Shown: one piece after another, positions 1 to 7,067 of the stretch | Position numbering within the stretch: position 1 is the first letter of the stretch | How the letters are laid out: the number at the start of each line of letters is the position of its first letter | Assembly: GCA_900552475.1 (NCBI GenBank) | Contig: USAC01000036.1 | Span: 1 to 18,804 of the forward strand | DNA from: an uncultured Eubacteriales bacterium | Lineage (GTDB): Bacteria; Bacillota; Clostridia; Oscillospirales; Oscillospiraceae | Reading direction: 5' to 3' | DNA length: 18,804 bases | Program-made: the position numbers and the translations under genes | Notes under the pieces: generated by a model | The model's input: the letters and a program-made list of their open reading frames with translations, nothing else | What the model was told of the DNA's origin: nothing | The model's database searches: none

Positions 1-25
1 TCCGCCTGCCTTCGGATAAAAAAAT

Positions 26-60
26 AATGCAGGAAAAACCGTAACGGTTTCTTCTGCATT
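26..60. terminator. Imperfect hairpin at window start
   Basis: Arms at 26-42 and 44-60 (AATGCAG...ACCGT / ACGGT...CTGCATT) pair with about two mismatches. An A-run lies to the left (18-24), so the T-rich tail is on the minus strand, while the plus-strand exit is only weakly T-rich. It may terminate a gene that ends left of the window. No gene in this window obviously uses it. Confidence 0.4.
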
Positions 61-101
61 TAATGATACTCTCAACAGACGCGGAAACGGTCGGTGATTG
101 T

Positions 102-130
102 TTGACTTTCGTATACGCGAATGATATAAT
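102..130 (+). promoter_or_regulatory. Promoter of the polysaccharide/kinase operon
   Basis: The -35 box TTGACT is at 102-107, followed by a 17-base spacer and a perfect -10 box TATAAT at 125-130. Transcription would start near 137. That is downstream of an in-frame ATG at 63, so the true start of the first gene is the ATG at 192, which has a GGAGGAGG ribosome site at 173-180. This looks like the only strong promoter for the seven plus-strand genes down to 8858. Confidence 0.8.
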
Positions 131-191
131 AAATCGGATTATATCAAAATCCGGGGAGGTTGGAAGCTCTCCGGAGGAGGGGATCGGGAAA

Positions 192-2102
192 ATGTCACGT
201 TACCGCGCATTTATCATTTTACTGTTGGATGTTCTGATCATTTTTCTCTGCAATTTCCTGACGATGCTGCCATATCTGCTGGGGCAGGATATCCGCCTGC
301 TGAACCTCGTGCTGCACATTGGGCTGCTGACGGTCTGCGTGTTGCTGTTTCAGGTCTGCCTTAAGACGTACGACACGCTCTGGCGCTATGCCGAGAGCCG
401 GGAGTATCTGACGCTGCTCGAGGGCATGGGGCTGGGATTCACGCTTTATTCGGTGGTGAACCTCCTGCTCGGCACCAGCCGCATCTGGATCAGCTCAGCC
501 CTGACGGGGACGGCGCTGGCGCTGCTGGTGATGCTGGGGTACCGGTTCGTCTACCGCAGCTACCGGCGGCGGGTGACCGGTGTCGGCGGCGGGCCGCGGG
601 CCTATGCGGCTATCATCGGCGCGGGATCGGCGGGCGCGGCTCTCGTCTCGGAGATGGATGATCGGATTTACGGGCGCTACCGCCCGTACTGCGTCATTGA
701 TGACGCGGCGGAAAAGCAGCAAAAACGCATCCACGGCGTCCCTGTGCTCGGGCCGATCGACGCGATGGAGGAAATCCTCGCCGACACGCCCGTCACGGAC
801 ATCATTCTCGCCATCCAGAATCTCACGCCCGAGCGGCGGCAGGAGATTCTGAACCTCTGCGCCCGCACGCAGCGGCGCGTCCATGTGCTCGGCAGCCCCG
901 TCACGCGGCTGCACGCGCGGCAGGGCGACTATATCGCCGCCGTGCGCGAGGTGGAGATCGAGGATCTGCTCGGCCGCGCGCCGGTGCAGCTGGAAAATCC
1001 GCGCATCGGGACGTTCCTGCGCGGCAAGACCGTGCTCGTGACGGGCGGCGGCGGGTCGATCGGCTCGGAGCTCTGCCGCCAGATCGCGGCGAACCGGCCG
1101 GAGCGGCTCGTGATCCTCGACGTGGCGGAGAACACGACCTATGAGCTGCAGAACGACCTGCTGCACTGGTACGGGGAGGATTTTCCCCTCTCGGTGGAGA
1201 TCGCGTCCGTGCGCGACCGGCAGCGGCTGGAGCAGATTTTCGCGAAATACCGGCCGCAGCTCGTGTTCCACGCGGCGGCGCACAAGCATGTGCCGCTGAT
1301 GGAGGGCTGCCCGGAGGAGGCGGTGGAGAACAACGTCTTCGGCACGTTCAACACCGCCGACATGGCGCGGCGCTACGGGGCGGAGAAGTTCGTCCTCATC
1401 TCGACGGACAAGGCCGTGAACCCAACGAACATCATGGGCGCGACGAAGAACCTCTGCGAGGAGGTGCTGCAGGGTCTGCGCGGCGTAGGCGGGACGGAGT
1501 TCGCCGCCGTGCGCTTCGGCAACGTCCTCGGCTCGAGCGGGTCGGTGATTCCGCTGTTTAAAAAGCAGATCTCTTACGGCGGGCCGGTCACGCTGACCGA
1601 CCGGCGCATCATTCGCTACTTCATGACCATTCCCGAGGCGGCGCAGCTCGTGCTCGAGGCCGGGTCGTTCGCGCGCAGCGGCGAGGTGTTCGTACTGAAC
1701 ATGGGTGAGCCGGTGCGGATCTTCGACCTCGCGGAAAAGCTCATCCGGCTCTCCGGCTTCGTGCCGGGGGCGGACATCGAGATCCGCGAAGTCGGCCTGC
1801 GGCCGGGGGAGAAGCTCTATGAGGAGCTGCTCATGTCGAACGAAAAGCTCAAGAGCACCGAAAACGAGAAGATCTTCGTCGAGGAGCGCCCGGCGATTCC
1901 GGAGAAGGAGCTGCGTGCCGCGCTCGAGGAGCTGCAGGCGGCGATTGACGCGGGCAACCGCGCGGAGCTGCAGGCGGCGATTGACGCGGGCAACCGCGCG
2001 GAGCTGCTGCGCCTGATGCACGCGCTCGTCCCCACGTTCCGCGCGCCCGAGGAGGTCAACCGCGAGGCGCAGGAGCGTCTGGAGAGAAAGGCCGCGATAT
2101 GA
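192..2102 (+). CDS. Membrane-bound nucleoside-diphosphate-sugar 4,6-dehydratase (CapD/PglF/WbpM-like)
   Basis: Predicted 636-residue inner-membrane enzyme. By family it removes water from UDP-GlcNAc or a similar nucleotide sugar to make a 4-keto-6-deoxy intermediate for surface glycans. About four hydrophobic helices fill residues 5-120. A Rossmann-like domain with GAGSAGAA follows, then the catalytic short-chain dehydrogenase domain with the NAD-binding GGGGSIGS at residues 285-292. The STDKAVNPTNIMGATK segment carries Met415 and Lys419. Met in place of the usual Tyr is known in the long WbpM/PglF-type dehydratases. The start at 192 is chosen because the promoter lies downstream of the upstream in-frame ATG. 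The C-terminus contains a perfect 36-base tandem duplication (residues 580-603). It overlaps cpsB by 4 bases (ATGA), so translation is probably coupled. Family assignment is secure; the sugar substrate is inferred. Confidence 0.93.
   Translation: MSRYRAFIILLLDVLIIFLCNFLTMLPYLLGQDIRLLNLVLHIGLLTVCVLLFQVCLKTYDTLWRYAESREYLTLLEGMGLGFTLYSVVNLLLGTSRIWISSALTGTALALLVMLGYRFVYRSYRRRVTGVGGGPRAYAAIIGAGSAGAALVSEMDDRIYGRYRPYCVIDDAAEKQQKRIHGVPVLGPIDAMEEILADTPVTDIILAIQNLTPERRQEILNLCARTQRRVHVLGSPVTRLHARQGDYIAAVREVEIEDLLGRAPVQLENPRIGTFLRGKTVLVTGGGGSIGSELCRQIAANRPERLVILDVAENTTYELQNDLLHWYGEDFPLSVEIASVRDRQRLEQIFAKYRPQLVFHAAAHKHVPLMEGCPEEAVENNVFGTFNTADMARRYGAEKFVLISTDKAVNPTNIMGATKNLCEEVLQGLRGVGGTEFAAVRFGNVLGSSGSVIPLFKKQISYGGPVTLTDRRIIRYFMTIPEAAQLVLEAGSFARSGEVFVLNMGEPVRIFDLAEKLIRLSGFVPGADIEIREVGLRPGEKLYEELLMSNEKLKSTENEKIFVEERPAIPEKELRAALEELQAAIDAGNRAELQAAIDAGNRAELLRLMHALVPTFRAPEEVNREAQERLERKAAI
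1929..2000 (+). repeat. Perfect 36-bp tandem duplication inside the dehydratase gene
   Basis: Two identical 36-base units (1929-1964 and 1965-2000) each encode the 12 residues ELQAAIDAGNRA, and the next six bases begin a third unit (GAGCTG). The duplication is in frame and adds one helical repeat near the C-terminus. The absence of any mismatch points to a recent slippage or duplication event. Confidence 0.95.
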
Positions 2103-2842
2103 TCGACCTGCACTGCCACATCCACCCCGGCGAGGACGACGGCTCCGCCGACGAGGAGGAGAGCTGCGCCATGGCGCGCCTTGCCGTCGAGAGCGGCGTG
2201 ACCGACATCGCGGCGACGCCGCACTGCAACGCGCCGGATCCGTTTTACAACTACGCCGACAGTGCCCTGCACGCGCGCTTCACGCGCCTGCGGCAGCGGC
2301 TCGAGCGCGAGCAGATTCCCCTGCGCATTCACGATGGGATGGAGGTGTTCACGACGCCGGAGCTGCCGCGGCTGCTCGACGAGGGGCGGCTGCTCACGCT
2401 CGGCGGGACGCGGTATCTGCTCATCGAGTTCGCCTTCGGCGAGAGCGAGTGGTTCTTCGACGAGATGCTCGCCGCCGTGCGCGCGCGGGGGCTGACGCCG
2501 GTGCTCGCGCACCCGGAGCGGTATACCTGCGTGCAGGACGAGCCGCGCCTGCTGCGCCGCTGGGCGCGGGAGGGAACCGTGCTGCAGGCGAACAAGGGCA
2601 GCTTTTTCGGTATGTTCGGCCGCCGGGCGGCCGCCGCGGCGCACTGGGCGCTCGCCGACGGGTGCCTGCACCTGATCGCGAGCGACGCGCACAGTCCCTA
2701 CCGGCGGACGACGCGCATGAGCGACATCTTTGATTTTACGGCGGATTTCGCCGCGGAGGAGATCGCGGATTTCCTGCTGCGGCAGAATCCGGCGGATATT
2801 CTGGCAAACCGCCCGGTATATACCGTCCGGGAAAAATTCTGA
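2099..2842 (+). CDS. cpsB: PHP-type protein-tyrosine phosphatase CpsB/CapC
   Basis: Predicted 247-residue cytoplasmic metal-dependent phosphatase of the polymerase-and-histidinol-phosphatase superfamily. Members dephosphorylate the Tyr cluster of BY-kinases in Gram-positive capsule systems. The N-terminus reads MIDLHCHIHPGEDDG, with metal ligands His5 and His7 and the acidic DD pair. PHCN follows at about 41-44, AHPERY contains His138, and SDAHS supplies Asp196 and His198. Length matches the family (about 240-260). It starts within the stop of the dehydratase gene, and two BY-kinases are encoded just downstream, so they are its likely substrates. No missing motif was noticed. The symbol follows family convention, not proven orthology to the Streptococcus gene. 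Confidence 0.92.
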   Translation: MIDLHCHIHPGEDDGSADEEESCAMARLAVESGVTDIAATPHCNAPDPFYNYADSALHARFTRLRQRLEREQIPLRIHDGMEVFTTPELPRLLDEGRLLTLGGTRYLLIEFAFGESEWFFDEMLAAVRARGLTPVLAHPERYTCVQDEPRLLRRWAREGTVLQANKGSFFGMFGRRAAAAAHWALADGCLHLIASDAHSPYRRTTRMSDIFDFTADFAAEEIADFLLRQNPADILANRPVYTVREKF

Positions 2843-2860
2843 CAGACCCTGAGGTGGTTT

Positions 2861-3661
2861 ATGAAACGACTGCATATCATCACGCTGGCGGTGCTGGCGG
2901 CGTCGGTGCTCGCGCTGGGCGTGACGACACTGGTGCGCAGCATCGGAAACGACAAAACAATCCCGGAGATCGTCTGCAGCGACACGCCGCTGCGCCTGTC
3001 CGTGCAGGACGGGGAGGCGGGGCTGCTGCAGGACGTGACCGCCCGCGACGGCAATGACGGCGACCTGACGGGGAGCCTGATCGTCCAGCGCGTGGAGCGC
3101 ACGGGCGCAAACGGCGAGATGACCGTGACCTACGCCGTCGCCGACAGCGACGGACACGTCACGACGAAGACGCGCACGGTGATCTACACCGACTATGTCT
3201 CCCCGCGCTTTTCGCTCACGAAGGCGCTGCGCTACGCGCCGGGCGAGGCGATGCAGGTGCGCGACCGTCTGCGCGCGACGGACACGCTCGACGGCGATCT
3301 CAGCGACAGCGTGAAGGTGACCTCCACCGCGCTCAGCTCGAGCGTGGAGGGAACGTACCCCGTCACGTTCGAGGTCGTCAACAGTCTCGGCGACGCCGTG
3401 TCACTGACGCTCGACGTGGAGATCCACGCCCGCACGGCGGACGAGCCGCGCATTACGCTCTCGCAGTACATCGTCTATTTAAATGAGGGCGAGACGTTCT
3501 CGCCGCTGCAGTATCTGTCCGATGTGAGCGGCGGCAGCGCCGGGGCGGTGCGCGTGTCACTCCCGGACGGCGGATTGCAGCCGGGGCTCAACAAGGTCAG
3601 CTACGCCTGCTCGAACGGCAGCGCGACCGGGACGGCGACATTATATGTGGTAGTGGGGTGA
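2861..3661 (+). CDS. Membrane-anchored Ig-like (DUF5011-type) extracytoplasmic protein
   Basis: Predicted 266-residue protein with one N-terminal hydrophobic segment at about residues 5-26 (signal anchor; no lipobox Cys seen) and an extracellular remainder made of three beta-rich repeats. The first two carry the acidic loops DGNDGDLT (63-70) and DTLDGDLS (141-148), typical of DUF5011/cadherin-like folds and possibly calcium-binding. The third covers about 195-266. GAGGTGG lies just before the ATG. It is placed 18 bases after cpsB and overlaps the first kinase by 4 bases, so it is probably part of the same assembly or export machinery. No enzymatic motif is visible. A role as an extracellular sensor, adhesin or scaffold for the polymer is speculation. 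Confidence 0.8.
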   Translation: MKRLHIITLAVLAASVLALGVTTLVRSIGNDKTIPEIVCSDTPLRLSVQDGEAGLLQDVTARDGNDGDLTGSLIVQRVERTGANGEMTVTYAVADSDGHVTTKTRTVIYTDYVSPRFSLTKALRYAPGEAMQVRDRLRATDTLDGDLSDSVKVTSTALSSSVEGTYPVTFEVVNSLGDAVSLTLDVEIHARTADEPRITLSQYIVYLNEGETFSPLQYLSDVSGGSAGAVRVSLPDGGLQPGLNKVSYACSNGSATGTATLYVVVG

Positions 3662-5133
3662 ATCGGCAGATGGAAGAACAGAGAGAACTGCGCTGGACGG
3701 AGCTGAATCCGGCGTGCCTGCTGCGGCGGGTGCTGCGCGAGCTGCCGGTCATCCTTGCGGCGGGCCTTACGGCGCTACTGCTGACGGTGACGGTGCTGCA
3801 GGCAACGTATCACCCGACGTACACGGCGAGCGCCACCGTGGCCGTCAACCTGAAAAACGCGAGCTACGCGACGATTTACTCCAATCTCAGCACGACCTCC
3901 GAGATCGCGCAGACGTTCACGGAGCTGTTCGAGAGCAAGACGTTCGGCGAGCTGGCGCGCAGCCGGTTCGGCGCGGAGCTGCCGGGGACGCTCGCGGCCT
4001 CGGTCATCCCGGAGACGAACCTGCTGAAGCTCTCCGTGACGGCGGATAACCCGGCGGACGCGTTCCGGACGCTGCGGTTTCTGATGGAAAATTACAATGT
4101 GCTGTCGGATCATGTGTTTCAGAACGTGATCCTGCGCGAGCTGGACAGCCCCGTGGTGCCGACCGCGCCGTCGAACCCGCTGAGCCTGCGCCCGGCGGCG
4201 AAGAAGGCGTTTTTGATCGGCGCGCTCGCGATGATGCTGGGGCTGCTGGCCGCGGGCGTGCTGTCCGACACCGTCCAGACGGCGGAGGGCATGCACCGGC
4301 GCGTCGACGCGCGCCTGTTCGCAACGATCCACCATGAGACGAAGAACAAGACGCTGCGCGCCCGGCTACGGCGCGATAACAAGGGCCTGCTCATCACGAT
4401 GCCGGTCGCGGGGTTCTACTTCACCGAGGAGGTCGGCAAGCTCGCCTCCAAGGTCAGCCACGCGGCGATGCACGACGGGCGCAAGGTGCTCATGATCACG
4501 AGCGCCGCCGAGAACGAGGGCAAGTCCACCGTGGCGGCGAACCTCGCTATTTCGCTCGCGCAGAAGGGCAAGCGCATCGTGCTGGTCGACGCGGATCTGC
4601 ACAAGCCCGCGCAGTATAAGCTGCTGCGGACGGAGCCGAAGTGCGAGCTGGCGCAGGTGCTGCGGGGAGAGAAGCCCTGCGCGCCGGAGCAGACGGAGCA
4701 GGAGGGCCTGCGCGCGATCTTCTCGACGCAAGCGCGCAAGGGCGCAGCGGAGCTGCTCGGCGGCGACGGGATGCGGGCGCTTCTCGAGCACCTGCGCGGC
4801 GAGGCCGACCTCATCATCGTCGACACGCCCCCGATGGGGATGTTCTCCGATGCGGAGGCTATCGCGGAGCTGGCGGATCTGTCGCTGCTCGTAGTGCGGC
4901 AGGACTGTGTCCCCGCGCGGCACATCAACGACGTGCTTGACGCGCTGCGCCAGTGCCGCGCGAAGCTGCTCGGGTGCGTCTTTAACGACGTGCACCAGCT
5001 GACGATCCCCGGCAGCGGGGGCGGCTACGGTTATGGCTACGGGTACGGTTACGGCTATGGCTATGGATACGGATACGGCGGGCGGCACGGCCACGCGCAG
5101 ACGGAGGACACAGATGGACGAAAGAAAAATTGA
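3658..5133 (+). CDS. Polysaccharide-type tyrosine autokinase with Wzz domain (first BY-kinase)
   Basis: Predicted 491-residue fused chain-length regulator and tyrosine kinase. The N-terminal Wzz-like domain lies between two membrane helices (about 25-47 and 181-201), and the cytoplasmic P-loop kinase follows. Walker A is SAAENEGKST (282-291), Walker A' is VLVDADLHKP (308-317), and Walker B is LIIVDTPPMG (385-394). The tail contains nine Tyr alternating with Gly (Tyr457 to Tyr473), the expected autophosphorylation cluster in an unusually regular form. The coordinates use a GTG that overlaps the previous stop (GTGA). An ATG four codons later (3670), with GGGGTG nine bases upstream, is equally plausible. 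In many Firmicutes the membrane and kinase parts are separate proteins; here they are fused. CpsB is the probable counteracting phosphatase. Confidence 0.9.
   Translation: MNRQMEEQRELRWTELNPACLLRRVLRELPVILAAGLTALLLTVTVLQATYHPTYTASATVAVNLKNASYATIYSNLSTTSEIAQTFTELFESKTFGELARSRFGAELPGTLAASVIPETNLLKLSVTADNPADAFRTLRFLMENYNVLSDHVFQNVILRELDSPVVPTAPSNPLSLRPAAKKAFLIGALAMMLGLLAAGVLSDTVQTAEGMHRRVDARLFATIHHETKNKTLRARLRRDNKGLLITMPVAGFYFTEEVGKLASKVSHAAMHDGRKVLMITSAAENEGKSTVAANLAISLAQKGKRIVLVDADLHKPAQYKLLRTEPKCELAQVLRGEKPCAPEQTEQEGLRAIFSTQARKGAAELLGGDGMRALLEHLRGEADLIIVDTPPMGMFSDAEAIAELADLSLLVVRQDCVPARHINDVLDALRQCRAKLLGCVFNDVHQLTIPGSGGGYGYGYGYGYGYGYGYGYGGRHGHAQTEDTDGRKKN
5023..5079 (+). repeat. Hexanucleotide GGN-TAY repeat coding for (Gly-Tyr)9
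   Basis: Nine consecutive GGN-TAY codon pairs with mixed third positions (GGC, GGT, GGG and GGA; TAC and TAT). The varied wobble bases argue for amino-acid-level selection or an old expansion rather than a fresh microsatellite. This is the phosphoacceptor tail of the first kinase. Confidence 0.9.
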
Positions 5134-6586
5134 CCGGACGGACGAGGAGGGTCTGATCGACCTGAGCCGTCTGCTGCGCGAGGCGCGCAGCGTGCTGCGG
5201 CGGCTGTACTGGCTGCCGCTGGCGCTGGCGGCGGTGATGGCCCTTCTGATGTGCCTGCGCGGCTGGCGCAGCTATCAGCCGATGTACGCGAGCGAGGCGA
5301 CGTTCACCATCCAGGTGGTGAGCGGCACGGGCTCGGACATCGCCGGCGGCGGCTATGGCTACTATGACAAGGCCACGGCCGAGCAGCTGGGGAAGACCTT
5401 CCCCTATCTGATCCAGTCGGATCTGATGCGCGGCAAGCTCTGCCGCGCCATGGGCGTTACGACGCTCAACGGAACGATCACGGCGCAGACCGTGTCGGAC
5501 ACGAACCTCTTCACCATCCGCGTGACGAGCCCGAGCGCGCAGGACGCCAAGGCGATCCTCGACAAGGTGATCGAGCTCTATCCGGACGTGGCGGGCTATG
5601 TCATCGGCAGCACGTCGATGAACCTGCTGACCCAGCCGCAGGCGGCGACGGAGCCGTATAACGCGTTCCACCCGCTGCGCAGCGCCGTAAAGGGCGCGGC
5701 GCTGGGGCTGGTGCTGGGCCTTGCGGTTGTGCTGCTGTGCGCGGCGGCGCGGCGCACCGTCCGCGACACGGAGGACGTGCGCATGAAGCTGAACCAGACG
5801 TGCCTTGCGGCGCTGCCGAAGGTGCGCTTCAAGCAGCGCGGCAAGAGCGGCGGCGAGGAGCTCATGTCCATCCAGAACGAGCATGTCTCCAGCGCCTTTC
5901 AGGAGGGTGTGCGCAGCCTGCGCATCAAGCTCCTGCGTGAGCTGCCGGAGGGCGAGGGCTGCCGCACGATCCTCGTGACAAGCACGCTCCCCGGCGAGGG
6001 CAAGACGACCGTGGCCGTGAACCTGGCTCAGTCGCTCAGCCGCGGCGGCGCGCGCGTCATCCTCGTCGATCTCGACATGCGTAAGCCCTCGGTCAAGCGC
6101 GCCATGGGTGTGACGATCCCGTCGGTGGGCGTCGTCGAGCTTATCGAGCGCAAGGCGGGCAAGAAGGCACCGGAGGTGCGCCTGCTGAAGATGGAGGGGA
6201 CGGAGCTCTACCTCCTCGCGGGCGATACGGGCTGCCGCGACACGCAGCAGATGAACTCGCGGCGGCTGTCGGTGCTGCTGGAGAGCCTGCGCGACAGGGC
6301 GGACTACATCATCCTCGACACGCCCCCCTGCGGCCTGCTGGCCGACAGCGTGAACGTCGCCCGCGCGGCGGACTGCGCGCTGTATGTGACGGGCTGCGGC
6401 GTGGCGGAGGTGCCGCATATTGTGGAGAGCTTGCAGTTCCTCGCCGAGAGCGGCACGCCGATCGTCGGCTGCGTGCTCAACGGCGTGAGCGGGAGTACCA
6501 GCCGATACGGCTATGGCTATGGGTACGGGTACGGCTATGGCTACGGAGAAAAGCAGACGCATGGAAAGAAACCGGCCGGCAAGTGA
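5114..6586 (+). CDS. Second polysaccharide-type tyrosine autokinase with Wzz domain
   Basis: Predicted 490-residue BY-kinase with the same layout as its upstream neighbour. One membrane helix lies near residues 33-54, then a Wzz-like extracytoplasmic domain, a second helix near 195-215, and the P-loop kinase. Walker A is STLPGEGKTT (290-299), Walker A' is VILVDLDMRKP (315-325), and Walker B is YIILDTPPCG (398-407). The tail has seven Tyr alternating with Gly (Tyr465-Tyr477). The reading frame stays open upstream, but the ATG at 5114 has GGAGG at 5103-5107, six bases away, and starts like a normal protein (MDERKIDRTDEEG). It overlaps the first kinase by 20 bases. The sequences outside the motifs differ clearly, so this is not a recent duplication. 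The two kinases could form a hetero-oligomer or control different polymers. Confidence 0.9.
   Translation: MDERKIDRTDEEGLIDLSRLLREARSVLRRLYWLPLALAAVMALLMCLRGWRSYQPMYASEATFTIQVVSGTGSDIAGGGYGYYDKATAEQLGKTFPYLIQSDLMRGKLCRAMGVTTLNGTITAQTVSDTNLFTIRVTSPSAQDAKAILDKVIELYPDVAGYVIGSTSMNLLTQPQAATEPYNAFHPLRSAVKGAALGLVLGLAVVLLCAAARRTVRDTEDVRMKLNQTCLAALPKVRFKQRGKSGGEELMSIQNEHVSSAFQEGVRSLRIKLLRELPEGEGCRTILVTSTLPGEGKTTVAVNLAQSLSRGGARVILVDLDMRKPSVKRAMGVTIPSVGVVELIERKAGKKAPEVRLLKMEGTELYLLAGDTGCRDTQQMNSRRLSVLLESLRDRADYIILDTPPCGLLADSVNVARAADCALYVTGCGVAEVPHIVESLQFLAESGTPIVGCVLNGVSGSTSRYGYGYGYGYGYGYGEKQTHGKKPAGK
6503..6547 (+). repeat. Hexanucleotide GGN-TAY repeat coding for (Tyr-Gly)7
   Basis: Seven Tyr codons from 6506 to 6544 alternate with Gly codons of mixed third base. 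This is the counterpart of the repeat at the end of the first kinase and again forms the C-terminal Tyr cluster. Confidence 0.9.
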
Positions 6587-7043
6587 CGGCGTGCGCGCGT
6601 TCGACCCAGCGCAGTGCATGCCGTTGCTCGAGGAGCTGCTGCGCGAGGGGCAGACGCTCTGCTTGACCGTGACGGGGGAGAGCATGGCGCCGTTTCTGCG
6701 CCACGGGCGCGACCAGATCCGCTTCCGGCGGCCGGATAGGCCGCTGCGGCGCGGGGATATGGCGTTTTTCCGCCGCGCGAACGGGCAGTATGTCATGCAC
6801 CGCGTCCTCCGGGCGGAGAAGAGCGGCGCGCTCTACCTCATCGGCGACGCGCAGCAGGAGGTCGAGGGGCCGATCGCCCCGCAGCAGGTCTTTGCCGTCG
6901 TGACGGAGGTCTGCCGCAAAGAAAAATGGCTGCGGCCGGGCTGCTTCTGGTGGGATTTTTTTGCCGGACCTTGGCTGCGGCTGCTGCCGCTGCGGCCATA
7001 TTTGCGCGGACTCGCGCGCTTTGTGCCGCGGGGGCTGAAATAA
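6561..7043 (+). CDS. S24/S26-type signal-peptidase-like serine protease
   Basis: Predicted 160-residue protein with the signal peptidase/LexA-like fold. The nucleophile motif is TGESMAPFL (Ser41). RRGDMAFFRRANGQYVMHRV supplies a His at position 80 where bacterial SPase I has Lys. GDAQ contains Asp96. This Ser-His-Asp pattern is typical of the SipW/archaeal-eukaryotic signal peptidase branch. There is no N-terminal membrane anchor; the C-terminal 40 residues are aromatic and basic and may bind the membrane. The open frame extends back to 6513 in the kinase tail, but the ATG at 6561, with GGAGA upstream, gives a family-like start. It overlaps the second kinase by 26 bases and precedes an ABC exporter by 24. 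A role in trimming an exported substrate is inferred from position only. Confidence 0.8.
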   Translation: MERNRPASDGVRAFDPAQCMPLLEELLREGQTLCLTVTGESMAPFLRHGRDQIRFRRPDRPLRRGDMAFFRRANGQYVMHRVLRAEKSGALYLIGDAQQEVEGPIAPQQVFAVVTEVCRKEKWLRPGCFWWDFFAGPWLRLLPLRPYLRGLARFVPRGLK

Positions 7044-7067
7044 CAAATGGAACTGTGAGGAACGCTT

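Noticed and set aside
63..191. N-terminal extension of the dehydratase to the ATG at 63
   Set aside because: The strong promoter at 102-130 lies inside this stretch, and the ATG at 192 has the proper ribosome site and the first membrane helix.
495..2021. Long minus-strand open frame opposite the dehydratase gene
   Set aside because: It is Arg/His/Leu-rich with no recognisable domain and mirrors a clearly coding plus-strand gene. GC-rich sequence produces such antisense frames throughout this window.
5023..6547. CRISPR-like or microsatellite repeats at 5023-5079 and 6503-6547
   Set aside because: They are coding Gly-Tyr tails with mixed wobble bases and have no spacers between the units.
4982..6796. 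604-codon minus-strand frame opposite the second kinase gene
   Set aside because: It is a low-complexity translation of the antisense of real kinase motifs and Tyr-Gly repeats, with no family signature.
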